From NCBI RefSeq assembly GCF_028802875.1, contig NZ_JARAMP010000023.1, positions 1 to 64,000 of the forward strand: a stretch of DNA of 64,000 bases. Direction: 5' to 3'. A program made the position numbers and the translations under genes. Each line of letters opens with the position of its first letter. The stretch's first letter is position 1. Of the stretch, positions 45,235 to 54,275 are shown one piece after another. This DNA is from Seohaeicola sp024304985 (GTDB lineage Bacteria > Pseudomonadota > Alphaproteobacteria > Rhodobacterales > Rhodobacteraceae). A model generated the notes under the pieces. It did not search any database. It was not told where the DNA came from and saw only the letters and a program-made list of their open reading frames with translations.

Positions 45235-45927
45235 ATGACCATGCTGGACACATTCATCAAGCCGATGCACCCCGAGGGGCGCAAGTTCGTGGCGATCTTT
45301 GCCGCGATCACGGCGGTTCTGTTCCTGATCTGGGAGCCGCTGGGATGGATCGGCGTGGGTCTGACGGTCTGGTGCTATTATTTCTTCCGCGACCCCAAGC
45401 GGACCACGCCCACGCGCGAAGGTCTGCTGATCAGCCCGGCTGACGGGGTGATCTCGCTGATCGAGAAGGCCGTGCCGCCGGCCGAGTTGGGCATGGCCGA
45501 TCACGCCCTGACGCGTGTCAGCGTCTTCATGAACGTGTTCAATTGTCATGTGAACCGTGCCCCCATCGCGGGCCGCGTGACGGCCGTCGCCTATCGCCCC
45601 GGCAAGTTCTTGAACGCCTCGCTGGACAAGGCGTCGGTCGATAACGAGCGCAATTCGCTGGCCATCGAAATGGAAGACGGTCGGCAGATCGCGGTGGTGC
45701 AGATCGCCGGACTGGTGGCGCGGCGCATCGTGTGCTGGACGCGGCCCGAGCATCGCCTGCTGACGGGCGAGCGTTTTGGCCTGATCCGCTTTGGCAGCCG
45801 CGTCGACGTCTATCTGCCCGATGGTGTGGCCCCGCTGGTCAGCGTCGGGCAAAGCATGGTCGCGGGCGAGACGGTGATCGCAGACCTGACCTCGACGGAA
45901 GGAGCACGCAGTGGGCGAACAGCCTGA
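45235..45927 (+). CDS. psd: Phosphatidylserine decarboxylase, small type
   Basis: 230 aa, the short alphaproteobacterial form. One or two N-terminal helices (A-I-T-A-V-L-F-L-I-W), then N-V-F-N-C-H-V-N-R-A-P. The self-cleavage site is F-G-S (Gly187-Ser188), where Ser becomes the pyruvoyl cofactor. It makes phosphatidylethanolamine at the inner membrane. Its end overlaps pssA by 17 bases, so the two steps of PE synthesis are made together. Confidence 0.93.
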   Translation: MTMLDTFIKPMHPEGRKFVAIFAAITAVLFLIWEPLGWIGVGLTVWCYYFFRDPKRTTPTREGLLISPADGVISLIEKAVPPAELGMADHALTRVSVFMNVFNCHVNRAPIAGRVTAVAYRPGKFLNASLDKASVDNERNSLAIEMEDGRQIAVVQIAGLVARRIVCWTRPEHRLLTGERFGLIRFGSRVDVYLPDGVAPLVSVGQSMVAGETVIADLTSTEGARSGRTA

Positions 45928-46678
45928 TCCCGACCTGATGCCCCCGGTCCGGTCGCGGCGCGAGCTGCCGATCGTGCAGCTGCTGCCCAATCTGGTGACG
46001 GTCGGCGCGATCTGCGCGGGCCTGACGGCAATCCGCTATGCCACGGCCGGCAATTTCACCGTGGCGGTGCAGCTTGTCCTGTTGGCCGCCGTGCTGGACG
46101 GTCTGGACGGCAGCCTTGCGCGGCTGCTGAAAAGCGCAAGCGCGCTTGGTGCGGAACTCGACAGCCTTGCCGATTTCCTGAACTTCGGGATCGCCCCGGC
46201 CCTGCTGATGTATTTCTGGGCGTTCAAGGACATGGGCAATCTGGGCTGGATCGCCGTCGTGATCTATGCGCTGTGCTGCGTGCTGCGGTTGGCGCGGTTC
46301 AACGTCGGGACCAAGACCGCCGAAGGCGACAAACCTGCCAGCCATTTCGAGGGTGTCCCCTCGCCCGCCGGGGCGCTTCTGGTGCTGTTGCCGCTGTTCA
46401 TTGACCGCGCTCTGCCCGGTGCGCCGAGCATTCCGGATGCCATCGTGGCGCTTTACATGCTGGGTGTGGGTCTGCTCATGATCAGCCGCCTGCCCACATG
46501 GTCGCTGAAATCCCTGACCATCCGACGCGAGAATGTGCGCTATCTCTATGTCGGATTCGTCTGCTTCCTTGCGGCGTTGATAAGCTTTCCCTGGGTCACG
46601 CTGATGATGCTGGACCTTCTTTACCTGCTGTCCCTCGTCTGGGCCTTGCGCAAGATGCGGATGACAGCGCCGGACTGA
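45911..46678 (+). CDS. pssA: CDP-diacylglycerol-serine O-phosphatidyltransferase
   Basis: 255 aa, several helices. The CDP-alcohol motif is exact: D66-G-x2-A-R-x8-G80-x3-D84-x3-D88, within D-G-L-D-G-S-L-A-R. It makes phosphatidylserine for psd just upstream. Start is GTG 45911 with AAGGAG seven bases ahead, inside the psd end. Membrane enzyme of the type found in Rhizobiales and Rhodobacterales. Confidence 0.93.
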   Translation: MGEQPDPDLMPPVRSRRELPIVQLLPNLVTVGAICAGLTAIRYATAGNFTVAVQLVLLAAVLDGLDGSLARLLKSASALGAELDSLADFLNFGIAPALLMYFWAFKDMGNLGWIAVVIYALCCVLRLARFNVGTKTAEGDKPASHFEGVPSPAGALLVLLPLFIDRALPGAPSIPDAIVALYMLGVGLLMISRLPTWSLKSLTIRRENVRYLYVGFVCFLAALISFPWVTLMMLDLLYLLSLVWALRKMRMTAPD

Positions 46679-46722
46679 GGTTGCCCCTTTTCCTTGGTCC
46701 GGACTCGTGGCAGTTTCACGCC

Positions 46723-47658
46723 ATGACACATATCCTGACCAGCCGTGACGGCACTCCCGCCAGCCGCCTTGCCTTTGGCACCATGCAATTCGGTGGACGC
46801 GCGGACGAAGCCGCCTCTGCCGCCATGTTCGAGGCGAGCCTTGCCGCGGGCATCACCCATTTCGACACGGCCCATGCCTATACAGGCGGTGCGTCGGAAG
46901 AGATCACGGGCCGCCTGATCGCGCCGCACCGTGACCGGCTGATCCTGGCGACCAAGGCGGGCTATGTGGGCGGATCGACGCGCGCGAATATCCTGAAAAC
47001 TTTCGACATCTCGCGCCAACGGCTGGGAATGGATCAGGTGGATATCCTGTATCTGCACCGCTTTGACGACAACACCCCGCTGCGCGAAACGTTTGAGACG
47101 CTGGCGGACCTGAAACAGAAGGGCCAGATCCGCTATGTCGGCGTGTCGAATTTCGCCGCATGGCAGGTGATGAAGGCACAATGGGTGGCGTCCGAATTCG
47201 ATCTGCGGATCGACATCCTGCAACCGATGTACAACATCGTGAAACGGCAGGCCGAAGTGGAGCTGTTCCCTGCCTGTGTCGATCAAGGCATTGCAATCGC
47301 CCCCTATTCTCCGCTGGGCGGTGGCCTGCTGACGGGCAAATATGCCGCCGGGGGCAGCGGCCGTCTGGTCGAGGATCAGGCCTATGCCAGCCGCTATGCG
47401 CCCGAATGGATGCACAAGGCGGCCGTCGGGTTGCAGGAGATTGCGGCCGATGTGGGCGTCCATGCCGCGACGCTGGCCGTCGCATGGGCCGCACGCCACA
47501 AGGCCGGGCCGACGCCCATCGTCTCGGGCCGCTCGGCTGAACAGTTGGCGCCATCTCTGGCGGCCATGACCTATACACTTGACGACGCGCTATACGCGCG
47601 GCTGACGGCCCTTGCCCCCACGCCCGCCCCCGCCACGGACCGGCTGGAGGAGGCATGA
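46723..47658 (+). CDS. Aldo/keto reductase
   Basis: 311 aa TIM barrel. Catalytic tetrad visible: Asp and Tyr in F-D-T-A-H-A-Y, Lys in L-A-T-K-A-G-Y, His in L-Y-L-H-R-F-D. The NADP-binding S-G-R-S lies near the end. It resembles the AKR11/Tas-like group that reduces aldehydes. Its stop overlaps the ATG of the FAD oxidase (ATGA at 47655), so they act in one pathway or stress response. Substrate unknown. Confidence 0.85.
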   Translation: MTHILTSRDGTPASRLAFGTMQFGGRADEAASAAMFEASLAAGITHFDTAHAYTGGASEEITGRLIAPHRDRLILATKAGYVGGSTRANILKTFDISRQRLGMDQVDILYLHRFDDNTPLRETFETLADLKQKGQIRYVGVSNFAAWQVMKAQWVASEFDLRIDILQPMYNIVKRQAEVELFPACVDQGIAIAPYSPLGGGLLTGKYAAGGSGRLVEDQAYASRYAPEWMHKAAVGLQEIAADVGVHAATLAVAWAARHKAGPTPIVSGRSAEQLAPSLAAMTYTLDDALYARLTALAPTPAPATDRLEEA

Positions 47659-48734
47659 GCCGGGTCCTCATCATCGGCGGAGGCATCGCGGGCATTTCCG
47701 CGGCCGCCCGCCTCGCACCGCATGCGGATGTCACCGTGCTGGAGGGTGAGGACAGTCTGGCCTATCACGCCTCGGGCCGGTCGGCGGCCATGTTCCTGCG
47801 CAACTACGGCAATGCCACGATCAAGGCGCTGAACGCAGCCAGCGCGGATCATCATCACCATGCCGATGGCGGTGTGCTGTCGCCGCGCGGCATGATGATG
47901 GTGGCCAGCGCGGGGCATGAAGAGGCCTTTCGCGCCGACAGCGCCGATCTGGGGCTGGACGCGATCACGATGGATCAGGCGGCCTCACTGTGGCCGATCC
48001 TGAACCGCGACACGATCACCCATGCCGCCTATCGCGAGGATGCGCAGGATATCGACACGGATCTGTTGATCCAGAATTTCGCCCGCAGTGCCCGCGCGGC
48101 TGGCGCGCAGATCGTGACCGGTGCGCGGGTCACGGGAATCGAGCGCATGGCCACGGGTTGGCGTGTGACCACTGCGGACGGGCAGACCCATGAGGGCGAT
48201 CTTCTGGTGAACGCGGCCGGGGCTTGGGCCGACACCGTGGCACAGATGGCAGGGCTGACTGCCTTGGGCATACAGCCATATCGCCGGTCGATGGCGCGGA
48301 TTGCGCTGCCGCAGGGCATGTCGCCCGCGGACTGGCCCTTTGTCGATGGGGTAGGCGAAAGCTGGTATTGCAAACCCGATGCGGGGGCACTGATCGTGTC
48401 CCCCGCCGACGAGGACCCTATAGAGCCGCAGGATGCCTGGGCCGATGACATGGTGCTGGCCGAAGGTCTTGCCCGCTATCAGGAGGCCGTGACCGCGCCC
48501 GTGACACGTATGCTGGCCAATTGGGCAGGGTTGCGCAGTTTCGCGCCTGACCGTGCGCTGGTGATCGGGGCGGATGCGGAGGAGGCGTCGTTCTTCTGGT
48601 GCGCCGGGCAAGGTGGCTATGGGTTCCAGACCGCCCCCGCTGCAAGCCAGTTGCTGGCAGATCTGGTGTTGGACCGCACGCCCGCGCTGGATGCGTCGAC
48701 GGTCGCGGCCCTTGATCCGAAACGGTTTGCCTGA
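47655..48734 (+). CDS. FAD-dependent oxidoreductase (DAO/glycine oxidase family)
   Basis: 359 aa. The dinucleotide-binding motif L-I-I-G-G-G-I-A-G-I-S at the start is followed by the DAO-fold substrate domain, with V-N-A-A-G-A-W-A and, late, G-Q-G-G-Y-G-F-Q-T-A (FAD contact). Family members oxidise D-amino acids, glycine or sarcosine. Coupled to the aldo/keto reductase by a 4-base overlap. The DUF938 gene starts one base after its stop. Confidence 0.85.
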   Translation: MSRVLIIGGGIAGISAAARLAPHADVTVLEGEDSLAYHASGRSAAMFLRNYGNATIKALNAASADHHHHADGGVLSPRGMMMVASAGHEEAFRADSADLGLDAITMDQAASLWPILNRDTITHAAYREDAQDIDTDLLIQNFARSARAAGAQIVTGARVTGIERMATGWRVTTADGQTHEGDLLVNAAGAWADTVAQMAGLTALGIQPYRRSMARIALPQGMSPADWPFVDGVGESWYCKPDAGALIVSPADEDPIEPQDAWADDMVLAEGLARYQEAVTAPVTRMLANWAGLRSFAPDRALVIGADAEEASFFWCAGQGGYGFQTAPAASQLLADLVLDRTPALDASTVAALDPKRFA

Positions 48735-48735
48735 G

Positions 48736-49392
48736 ATGTCGCGCCGCCTGAACCTGCCCGATACGGCGTCGGTCGCGCATCCTTCGGATGACGGGCGCAT
48801 GTTCGCGCCATCTGCCGCGCGCAATGCGGCCGATATTGCCACGCTGGTGGCCGATCACGCGCCCGCCACAGGGCGCGCGTTGGAAATCGCCTCGGGCACC
48901 GGAGAGCATGCGGCCGTCTTTGCCCGCGCCATGCCCGGTCTGGACTGGCAGCCCACGGATATCGACGCGGCGCGGCGGTCATCCGTCAATGCCCATGCAG
49001 CGGTCGCCGGTCTGCCGAACCTGCGGCCCGCGATCCCGCTGGACGCGACCGCGGCGGGTTGGGGTGCGGCGCATGCCGGGCAGGACCTGATCGTTCTGGT
49101 CAATCTGCTGCATCTGATCAGCGTGTTTGAGGCGAAAACCCTGATCGCCGAAGTGGCGCAGGCCTTGGCCCCCGGCGGTCGCTTCGTGCTTTACGGTCCT
49201 TTCCTGCGGGATGGCCAGACCACGTCCGATGGGGATACAGCCTTTCACGCTTCGTTGCGGGCGCAGGACCCTGAGATCGGCTACAAGGACGACTGGGATG
49301 TCATCGACTGGATTCACGCCAACTGGCTGGATCTTGTGCAGGTCGTCGAGATGCCCGCCAACAACCTTGCCTTTGTCGCGCGCCGCCCCTGA
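48736..49392 (+). CDS. DUF938 family methyltransferase-like protein
   Basis: 218 aa. The SAM-binding G-loop E-I-A-S-G-T-G-E-H-A and the post-motif D-I-D-A-A-R are present. The N-terminal P-S-A-A-R-N and the central L-V-N-L-L-H-L-I-S are DUF938 hallmarks. No defined substrate. ATG 48736 starts after the FAD gene stop by one base. Cytosolic. Confidence 0.85.
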   Translation: MSRRLNLPDTASVAHPSDDGRMFAPSAARNAADIATLVADHAPATGRALEIASGTGEHAAVFARAMPGLDWQPTDIDAARRSSVNAHAAVAGLPNLRPAIPLDATAAGWGAAHAGQDLIVLVNLLHLISVFEAKTLIAEVAQALAPGGRFVLYGPFLRDGQTTSDGDTAFHASLRAQDPEIGYKDDWDVIDWIHANWLDLVQVVEMPANNLAFVARRP

Positions 49393-49442
49393 GCGGGTTT
49401 CATGATCAGGATCAAGGCGGGCCCGGTTGCGCCGTGATTATC

Positions 49443-49469
49443 CCTTGCCGGACTGACATCAAGGCAAGG
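49443..49469 (+). promoter_or_regulatory. Hairpin that could hide the ribosome site of the next gene
   Basis: CCTTGCC (49443-49449) pairs with GGCAAGG (49463-49469). The 3' arm contains most of the AAGGA ribosome site of the gene starting at 49477, so pairing would block translation. Control by this stem is inferred. Confidence 0.4.
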
Positions 49470-49476
49470 ACCCATC

Positions 49477-49821
49477 ATGACATGGAATGACAAGCTCGAC
49501 AGCACCCGCGACCAGTTGCGCGCCCTGAACAAGGCCATCCCCGAGGCGACACGCGCCTTTGGCGGGTTGGGCAAAGCCGTGAAGGAAGGCGGCGTGCTGG
49601 AGTTCAAGACCAAGGAATTCGTGGCCCTTGGCATCGCCATCGCCACCCGCTGCGACGCCTGCATCGTGCTGCATGTGGAAACCCTGATCCGCGCCGGGGC
49701 CAGTCGCGAGGAAATCGGCGATGTGCTGGCGATGACCATCCAGATGGGGGGCGGCCCCTCGATGATGTATGCGGCCAAGGCACTGGAATGTTATGACGAA
49801 ATGACAGCCGCCGCTGGCTGA
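49477..49821 (+). CDS. Carboxymuconolactone decarboxylase/AhpD-like protein
   Basis: 114 aa. The redox motif C-D-A-C-I-V-L-H (CxxC with a following His) is the AhpD-like active site. The region before it, K-T-K-E-F-V-A-L-G-I-A-I, is the standard first helix. It may be a peroxidase partner or disulfide reductase, not a real lactone decarboxylase. Ends before a bidirectional terminator. Confidence 0.85.
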   Translation: MTWNDKLDSTRDQLRALNKAIPEATRAFGGLGKAVKEGGVLEFKTKEFVALGIAIATRCDACIVLHVETLIRAGASREEIGDVLAMTIQMGGGPSMMYAAKALECYDEMTAAAG

Positions 49822-49831
49822 CCGGACAGGC

Positions 49832-49853
49832 GGGGGCGTGTCACCACGCCCCC
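49832..49853. terminator. Stem-loop between convergent genes
   Basis: GGGGGCGTG (49832-49840), TCAC loop, CACGCCCCC (49845-49853). It sits between the AhpD-like gene (+) and the FAD-GcvT gene (-). No strong T-run. Confidence 0.6.
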
Positions 49854-49860
49854 TGCCCCT

Positions 49861-52365
49861 TTATCCGTCCTGACGGATCGTTGCGTTGGCAGGGTCATAG
49901 GGGCTGTCCTCGACCACCCGTGCATCCCACAACTGATCGAACATCTTGACCTTCAGCGCCGTGTCCGGCACCGCCAGATCGGGGCGGACATAGCCCATGC
50001 CAATGCTTTGGCCGAAATGCACCGAATAGCCGCCCGAAGTCAGTCGCCCGACGCGGGTGCCGTCGGTCGCATAAAGCGCCTCACGGCCCCAGGGATCGGC
50101 ATCGGCGGGACCATCCACAAGGATCGTCACGCATTTGGAGCGAATGCCAAGGGCCTCCATCGCGGTCTTGCCACGGAAGTCTTTGGACAGATCCACGAAA
50201 CGCGGCAGATCGGCCTCAAGCGGGGTGGCGTCGCGGCCGAGTTCGTTGCCGAAGGCGCGATAGGATTTTTCCTGCCGCAGCCAGTTCTGCGCCCGTGCCC
50301 CGACCAGCTTCATGCCATGATCCGCACCCGCCTTTTCCAGCAGGTCAAAAAGGTAGTTCTGCATCTCGATCGGATGGTGCAGTTCCCAGCCCAATTCACC
50401 CGTATAGGCGACGCGGATCGCATTGACCGGGCACATGCCCAGCTCGATCTGCCGCGCGCTGAGCCACGGGAACCGCTTGTTCGACAGGGCGGTGCCGGGA
50501 TCGGCATCCTTGATCACCGCTTTCAGCACATCACGCGATTTCGGCCCCGCGATGGCAAAGACGCCCCATTGCGTGGTGACATTCTGGATCTCGACATAGC
50601 CAAAATCACCCATCTTGTCGGCGGCGGATTTGCGCAGGAAATCCGCGTCATAATCGGTCCATGCGCCCGCACTGACCAGATAATACTCATCTTCGGCCAG
50701 ACGCACGATCGTGTATTCAGTCCGCGTGGTGCCGTGATCGGTCAGCGCATAGGTCAGGTTGATCCGGCCCACCTTCGGCAGCTTGTTGCAGGTGAACCAA
50801 TCGAGGAACTGCGTTGCGCCCGGTCCCTTGACCAGATGCTTGGTAAAGGCGGTGGCATCGATGAGGCCCACGCCCTCGCGGATCGCCGTCGCTTCTTCAA
50901 CGGCATAATGCCACCAGCCGCCACGGCGGAAGCTGCGGGCATCATGGTCAAAATTGTCCGGCGCATCCAGCGGGCCATAGTAGTTTGGCCGTTCCCATCC
51001 ATTCACATGGCCGAACTGTGCGCCGCGCGCTTTCTGGCGGTCATAGGCGGGGGCGGTGCGCAGCGGGCGGCAGGCTTCTCGTTCCTCATCGGGGTGATGC
51101 AGGATGAAGACATGCTCATAGCATTCCTCGTTCTTGCGCGCGGCATATTCGGTGGTCATCCAGCTGCCGTAACGCTTTGGGTCAAGGGCGGCCATGTCAA
51201 TCTCGGCCTCGCCCTCGACCATCATTTGCGCCAGATAATAGCCGGTGCCACCAGCGGCGGTGATGCCAAAGCTGAAGCCTTCGGCCAGCCACATGTTGCG
51301 CAGGCCCGGTGCGGGACCGACCAGCGGGTTACCGTCGGGGGTATAGCAGATCGGCCCGTTGAAATCATCCTTGAGACCCACGGATTCCGAGGACGGGATC
51401 CGGTGGATCATGGACATGTATTCCTCTTCGATCCGCTCCAGATCCAGCGGGAAGAGATCGGCGCGGAAACTGTCGGGCACACCGAATTCGAAGCGCGCAG
51501 GCGCGTTCCGCTCGTAGGGGCCCAGAATCCAGCCGCCGCGTTCCTCGCGCACATACCATTTCGCATCGGCATCGCGCAGCACGGGATGCTCCAGCCCGCC
51601 CGCCTTGCGGTAGGCGACCAGCGCCGGATCAGGCTCAGTCACGATGAACTGATGCTCGACCGGAATCGCGGGCGATTTGATCCCCAAAAGCCGCGCCGTG
51701 CGCTGCGCGTGATTGCCCGTGGCGGTCACGACATGTTCGGCGGTGATGACGATCTGCTCGTCGGATGGCACAAGGTTGCCGCCCTTTTCCACCATCTTGG
51801 TGCAGGTCACCTGCCATTCGGACCCGGTCCAGTGATAGGCGTCGGCCTGCCATTTGCGCTCGATCATCACGCCGCGCTGCCGCGCGCCCTTGGCCATGGC
51901 CATCGTGACGTCGGCCGGATTGATATAGCCATCCGTGGGGTGATAGATCGCGCCTTTCAGATCCTCGGTCCGCACCAAGGGCCAGCGGTCCTTGATCTGG
52001 GCGGGTGTCATCCATTCATAGGGCACGCCGCAGGTCTCGGCCGTGGTGGCATAGACCATGTATTCGTCCATCCGCGCCTGTGTCTGCGCCATCCGCAGGT
52101 TGCCGACGACGGAAAAGCCCGCGTTCAGGCCGGTTTCGGCCTCCAGCGACTTGTAGAACTCGACCGAATATTTGTGGATATGGGTGGTCGCAAAGGACAT
52201 GTTGAACAGCGGCAACAGCCCCGCCGCATGCCATGTCGAGCCCGATGTCAGCTCGTCGCGTTCCAGCAGCATCACATCCTGCCAGCCGGCGCGTGCCAGA
52301 TGATAGGCGATCGAGGTGCCTACCGCGCCGCCACCGACGACCAGAGCTTTGACATGTGTTTTCAT
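49861..52365 (-). CDS. FAD-GcvT dehydrogenase (dimethylglycine/sarcosine dehydrogenase family)
   Basis: 834 aa. N-terminal FAD domain (V-V-G-G-G-A-V-G-T-S-I, H-A-A-G-L-L-P region where family members attach FAD), a linker domain around 380-430, then GcvT folate domains (about 440-830) with W-E-L-H-H-P-I-E and the aminomethyltransferase fold. Such enzymes oxidatively demethylate N-methylated glycines and pass the one-carbon unit to tetrahydrofolate. In Roseobacters this suits use of glycine betaine or choline, which is inference. Cytosolic. Start ATG 52365; a weak GGGAG is 15 bases ahead. Confidence 0.88.
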   Translation of the reverse strand: MKTHVKALVVGGGAVGTSIAYHLARAGWQDVMLLERDELTSGSTWHAAGLLPLFNMSFATTHIHKYSVEFYKSLEAETGLNAGFSVVGNLRMAQTQARMDEYMVYATTAETCGVPYEWMTPAQIKDRWPLVRTEDLKGAIYHPTDGYINPADVTMAMAKGARQRGVMIERKWQADAYHWTGSEWQVTCTKMVEKGGNLVPSDEQIVITAEHVVTATGNHAQRTARLLGIKSPAIPVEHQFIVTEPDPALVAYRKAGGLEHPVLRDADAKWYVREERGGWILGPYERNAPARFEFGVPDSFRADLFPLDLERIEEEYMSMIHRIPSSESVGLKDDFNGPICYTPDGNPLVGPAPGLRNMWLAEGFSFGITAAGGTGYYLAQMMVEGEAEIDMAALDPKRYGSWMTTEYAARKNEECYEHVFILHHPDEEREACRPLRTAPAYDRQKARGAQFGHVNGWERPNYYGPLDAPDNFDHDARSFRRGGWWHYAVEEATAIREGVGLIDATAFTKHLVKGPGATQFLDWFTCNKLPKVGRINLTYALTDHGTTRTEYTIVRLAEDEYYLVSAGAWTDYDADFLRKSAADKMGDFGYVEIQNVTTQWGVFAIAGPKSRDVLKAVIKDADPGTALSNKRFPWLSARQIELGMCPVNAIRVAYTGELGWELHHPIEMQNYLFDLLEKAGADHGMKLVGARAQNWLRQEKSYRAFGNELGRDATPLEADLPRFVDLSKDFRGKTAMEALGIRSKCVTILVDGPADADPWGREALYATDGTRVGRLTSGGYSVHFGQSIGMGYVRPDLAVPDTALKVKMFDQLWDARVVEDSPYDPANATIRQDG

Positions 52366-52493
52366 GGTGCCTGCGACTCCCTTGGATCAAGCGTTGGCCG
52401 ATCAATAGCAGTCACAGAAATGCGCGTGTGAACCAGCCGACGCAATCCTGTCTGAAAGCGACCTGGCGCACGAAAGCGACGCGTGCCGCGTGC

Positions 52494-54242
52494 TTACTTG
52501 CCCAGCGCGACACCTTCACGTCGGGGATCGGCGCCGCCCTGCAAGCCATCCGCAGTAATGGCAATCGCATGCAGACCCGATGTCTGCGCCCCGATCTTCA
52601 CCTCATAACCCATCGCCTGCAAAGGTTCGGCCAGCGCGGCGGCATCCGTGCCGTCCTCAAGATCATAGACCCCGAAGCGGTTCAGCGCATGGCCCATGCT
52701 GACCGCTTGCTGCACATTCATGCCCCAGTCCAGATGCGCGATCAGGGCTTGTGCCACATAGCCGATGATCGAACTTCCGCCGGGGCTGCCGATGGCCAGA
52801 ACCGGCACACCGTCGCGCATGACGATGGTCGGGGCCATGGAGCTGCGCGGGCGTTTCCCCGGCTCCACCCGGTTGGCAATCGGCACGCCGCCGTCATGGC
52901 TGCGGAAGGAAAAATCCGTCAATTCATTGTTCAACAGAAACCCGCCTGCCATGACGCGCGCGCCGAAAGCGTTCTCGATTGTCGAGGTCATGGACAGCAC
53001 ATTGCCGTAGCTGTCCACGATTGAAACATGGGTGGTCGAGGGTTGCTCCAGCGTGTCGCCATCCGCCCAGAGCAGCGTGTGGTCGAAGTCCGGCGTGCCG
53101 GGCGTCACCTCTGGCAAGGCGTCATCCCCTGCCAGCAGGATCGCGCGTCCTTGCAGATACGAGGGATCGAGCATCCCCTGAACAGGGACAGGCACGAAAT
53201 CGCTATCGGCGACATACCGGCCCCGGTCGGCAAAGGCCATGCGGCTTGCATCGCCGATCAAGCGCCAGCTTTCGGGATTGTCGGGGCCAAGGGCGGCCAG
53301 ATCATGGCCTTGCAGCATGCCAAGGATCTGCCCCACGGCCAGCGCTCCGGACGAGGGCGGCCCCATCCCGCAGACCTGCCAGAACCGGTAAGGCGCGCAG
53401 ACGGGGGCGCGTTCCTTGACGCGGTAGATCGCCAGATCGACCATGTCCAGCACGCCCGGATTGCCCGCAGCCCCCTGCACCGCCGCGACGATGCTTTCGG
53501 CCACCGGCCCGGTGTAGAAACCATCGGTGCCCAGTTGGGCGAACAGGCGCAGCGTGTCGGCATAGGCCGGGTTGCGCAGGGTATCACCCTCTGCCAGAGG
53601 CACGCCACCGGGCAGGAAATAGGCAGCCGTATCGGGATGCACCGCCAGTCGTTCTGCATCGCCCGCCACCAGCGTGGCCAGCCGTGGCGATACGGCAAAG
53701 CCCTCTTCCGCCAGCCGGATCGCCGGGTCCAGAAGCCCGCTCCAGTCGCTGCGCCCCCAGCGCAGATGCGCCTGCGCCATCAGGGCGGGCGTGCCGGGAG
53801 TGCCGACGCTGCGCCCGCCGACCACCGCTTCGAAGAACTTCAACGGCTCACCCGACGCATCCTGAAAGAGGCGCGGGGTTGCGGCCAGCGGCGCCGTCTC
53901 GCGCCCGTCCAACGTCGTGACCTGCCCGGAGGCCGCGTCATACCAGACCAGAAAGGCCCCGCCTCCAAGGCCCGAGGATTGCGGCTCGACCAGCCCCAGC
54001 ACGGCCTGCACCGCGACCATCGCATCCGCCGCCGTGCCACCAGCGGCCAGAACATCCGCGCCCGCTTGTGACGCGAGCGGATGCGCCGCCACGACCATCC
54101 AGTCCTGCGCGACGACCGGGCGCCCCTCGGCCTTGGCGCGGGCACTCGCCGCTTCGGGTGCCACCGAATCCGCCGCCTGCTGTGCAGAGGCCGCAGCCGC
54201 CAAGCCGCAGAGCGCGACCAGCGTCAGAAGAACGTGTTTCAT
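52494..54242 (-). CDS. ggt: Gamma-glutamyltransferase, periplasmic
   Basis: 582 aa precursor with signal peptide (L-C-G-L-A-A-A-A-S-A). The N-terminal nucleophile is Thr in P-S-T-T-H-V-S-I-V-D, where the proenzyme splits into large and small subunits. Later G-S-P-G-G-S-S-I-I-G is the oxyanion/substrate block. It hydrolyses or transfers the gamma-glutamyl group of glutathione in the periplasm. Preceded by the hydroxyacid dehydrogenase gene by 33 bases and followed by the FAD-GcvT gene, so an operon is possible. Confidence 0.92.
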   Translation of the reverse strand: MKHVLLTLVALCGLAAAASAQQAADSVAPEAASARAKAEGRPVVAQDWMVVAAHPLASQAGADVLAAGGTAADAMVAVQAVLGLVEPQSSGLGGGAFLVWYDAASGQVTTLDGRETAPLAATPRLFQDASGEPLKFFEAVVGGRSVGTPGTPALMAQAHLRWGRSDWSGLLDPAIRLAEEGFAVSPRLATLVAGDAERLAVHPDTAAYFLPGGVPLAEGDTLRNPAYADTLRLFAQLGTDGFYTGPVAESIVAAVQGAAGNPGVLDMVDLAIYRVKERAPVCAPYRFWQVCGMGPPSSGALAVGQILGMLQGHDLAALGPDNPESWRLIGDASRMAFADRGRYVADSDFVPVPVQGMLDPSYLQGRAILLAGDDALPEVTPGTPDFDHTLLWADGDTLEQPSTTHVSIVDSYGNVLSMTSTIENAFGARVMAGGFLLNNELTDFSFRSHDGGVPIANRVEPGKRPRSSMAPTIVMRDGVPVLAIGSPGGSSIIGYVAQALIAHLDWGMNVQQAVSMGHALNRFGVYDLEDGTDAAALAEPLQAMGYEVKIGAQTSGLHAIAITADGLQGGADPRREGVALGK

Positions 54243-54275
54243 GACAGCCTCCCTTTCCGGGGCGTCAGAGGCCCC

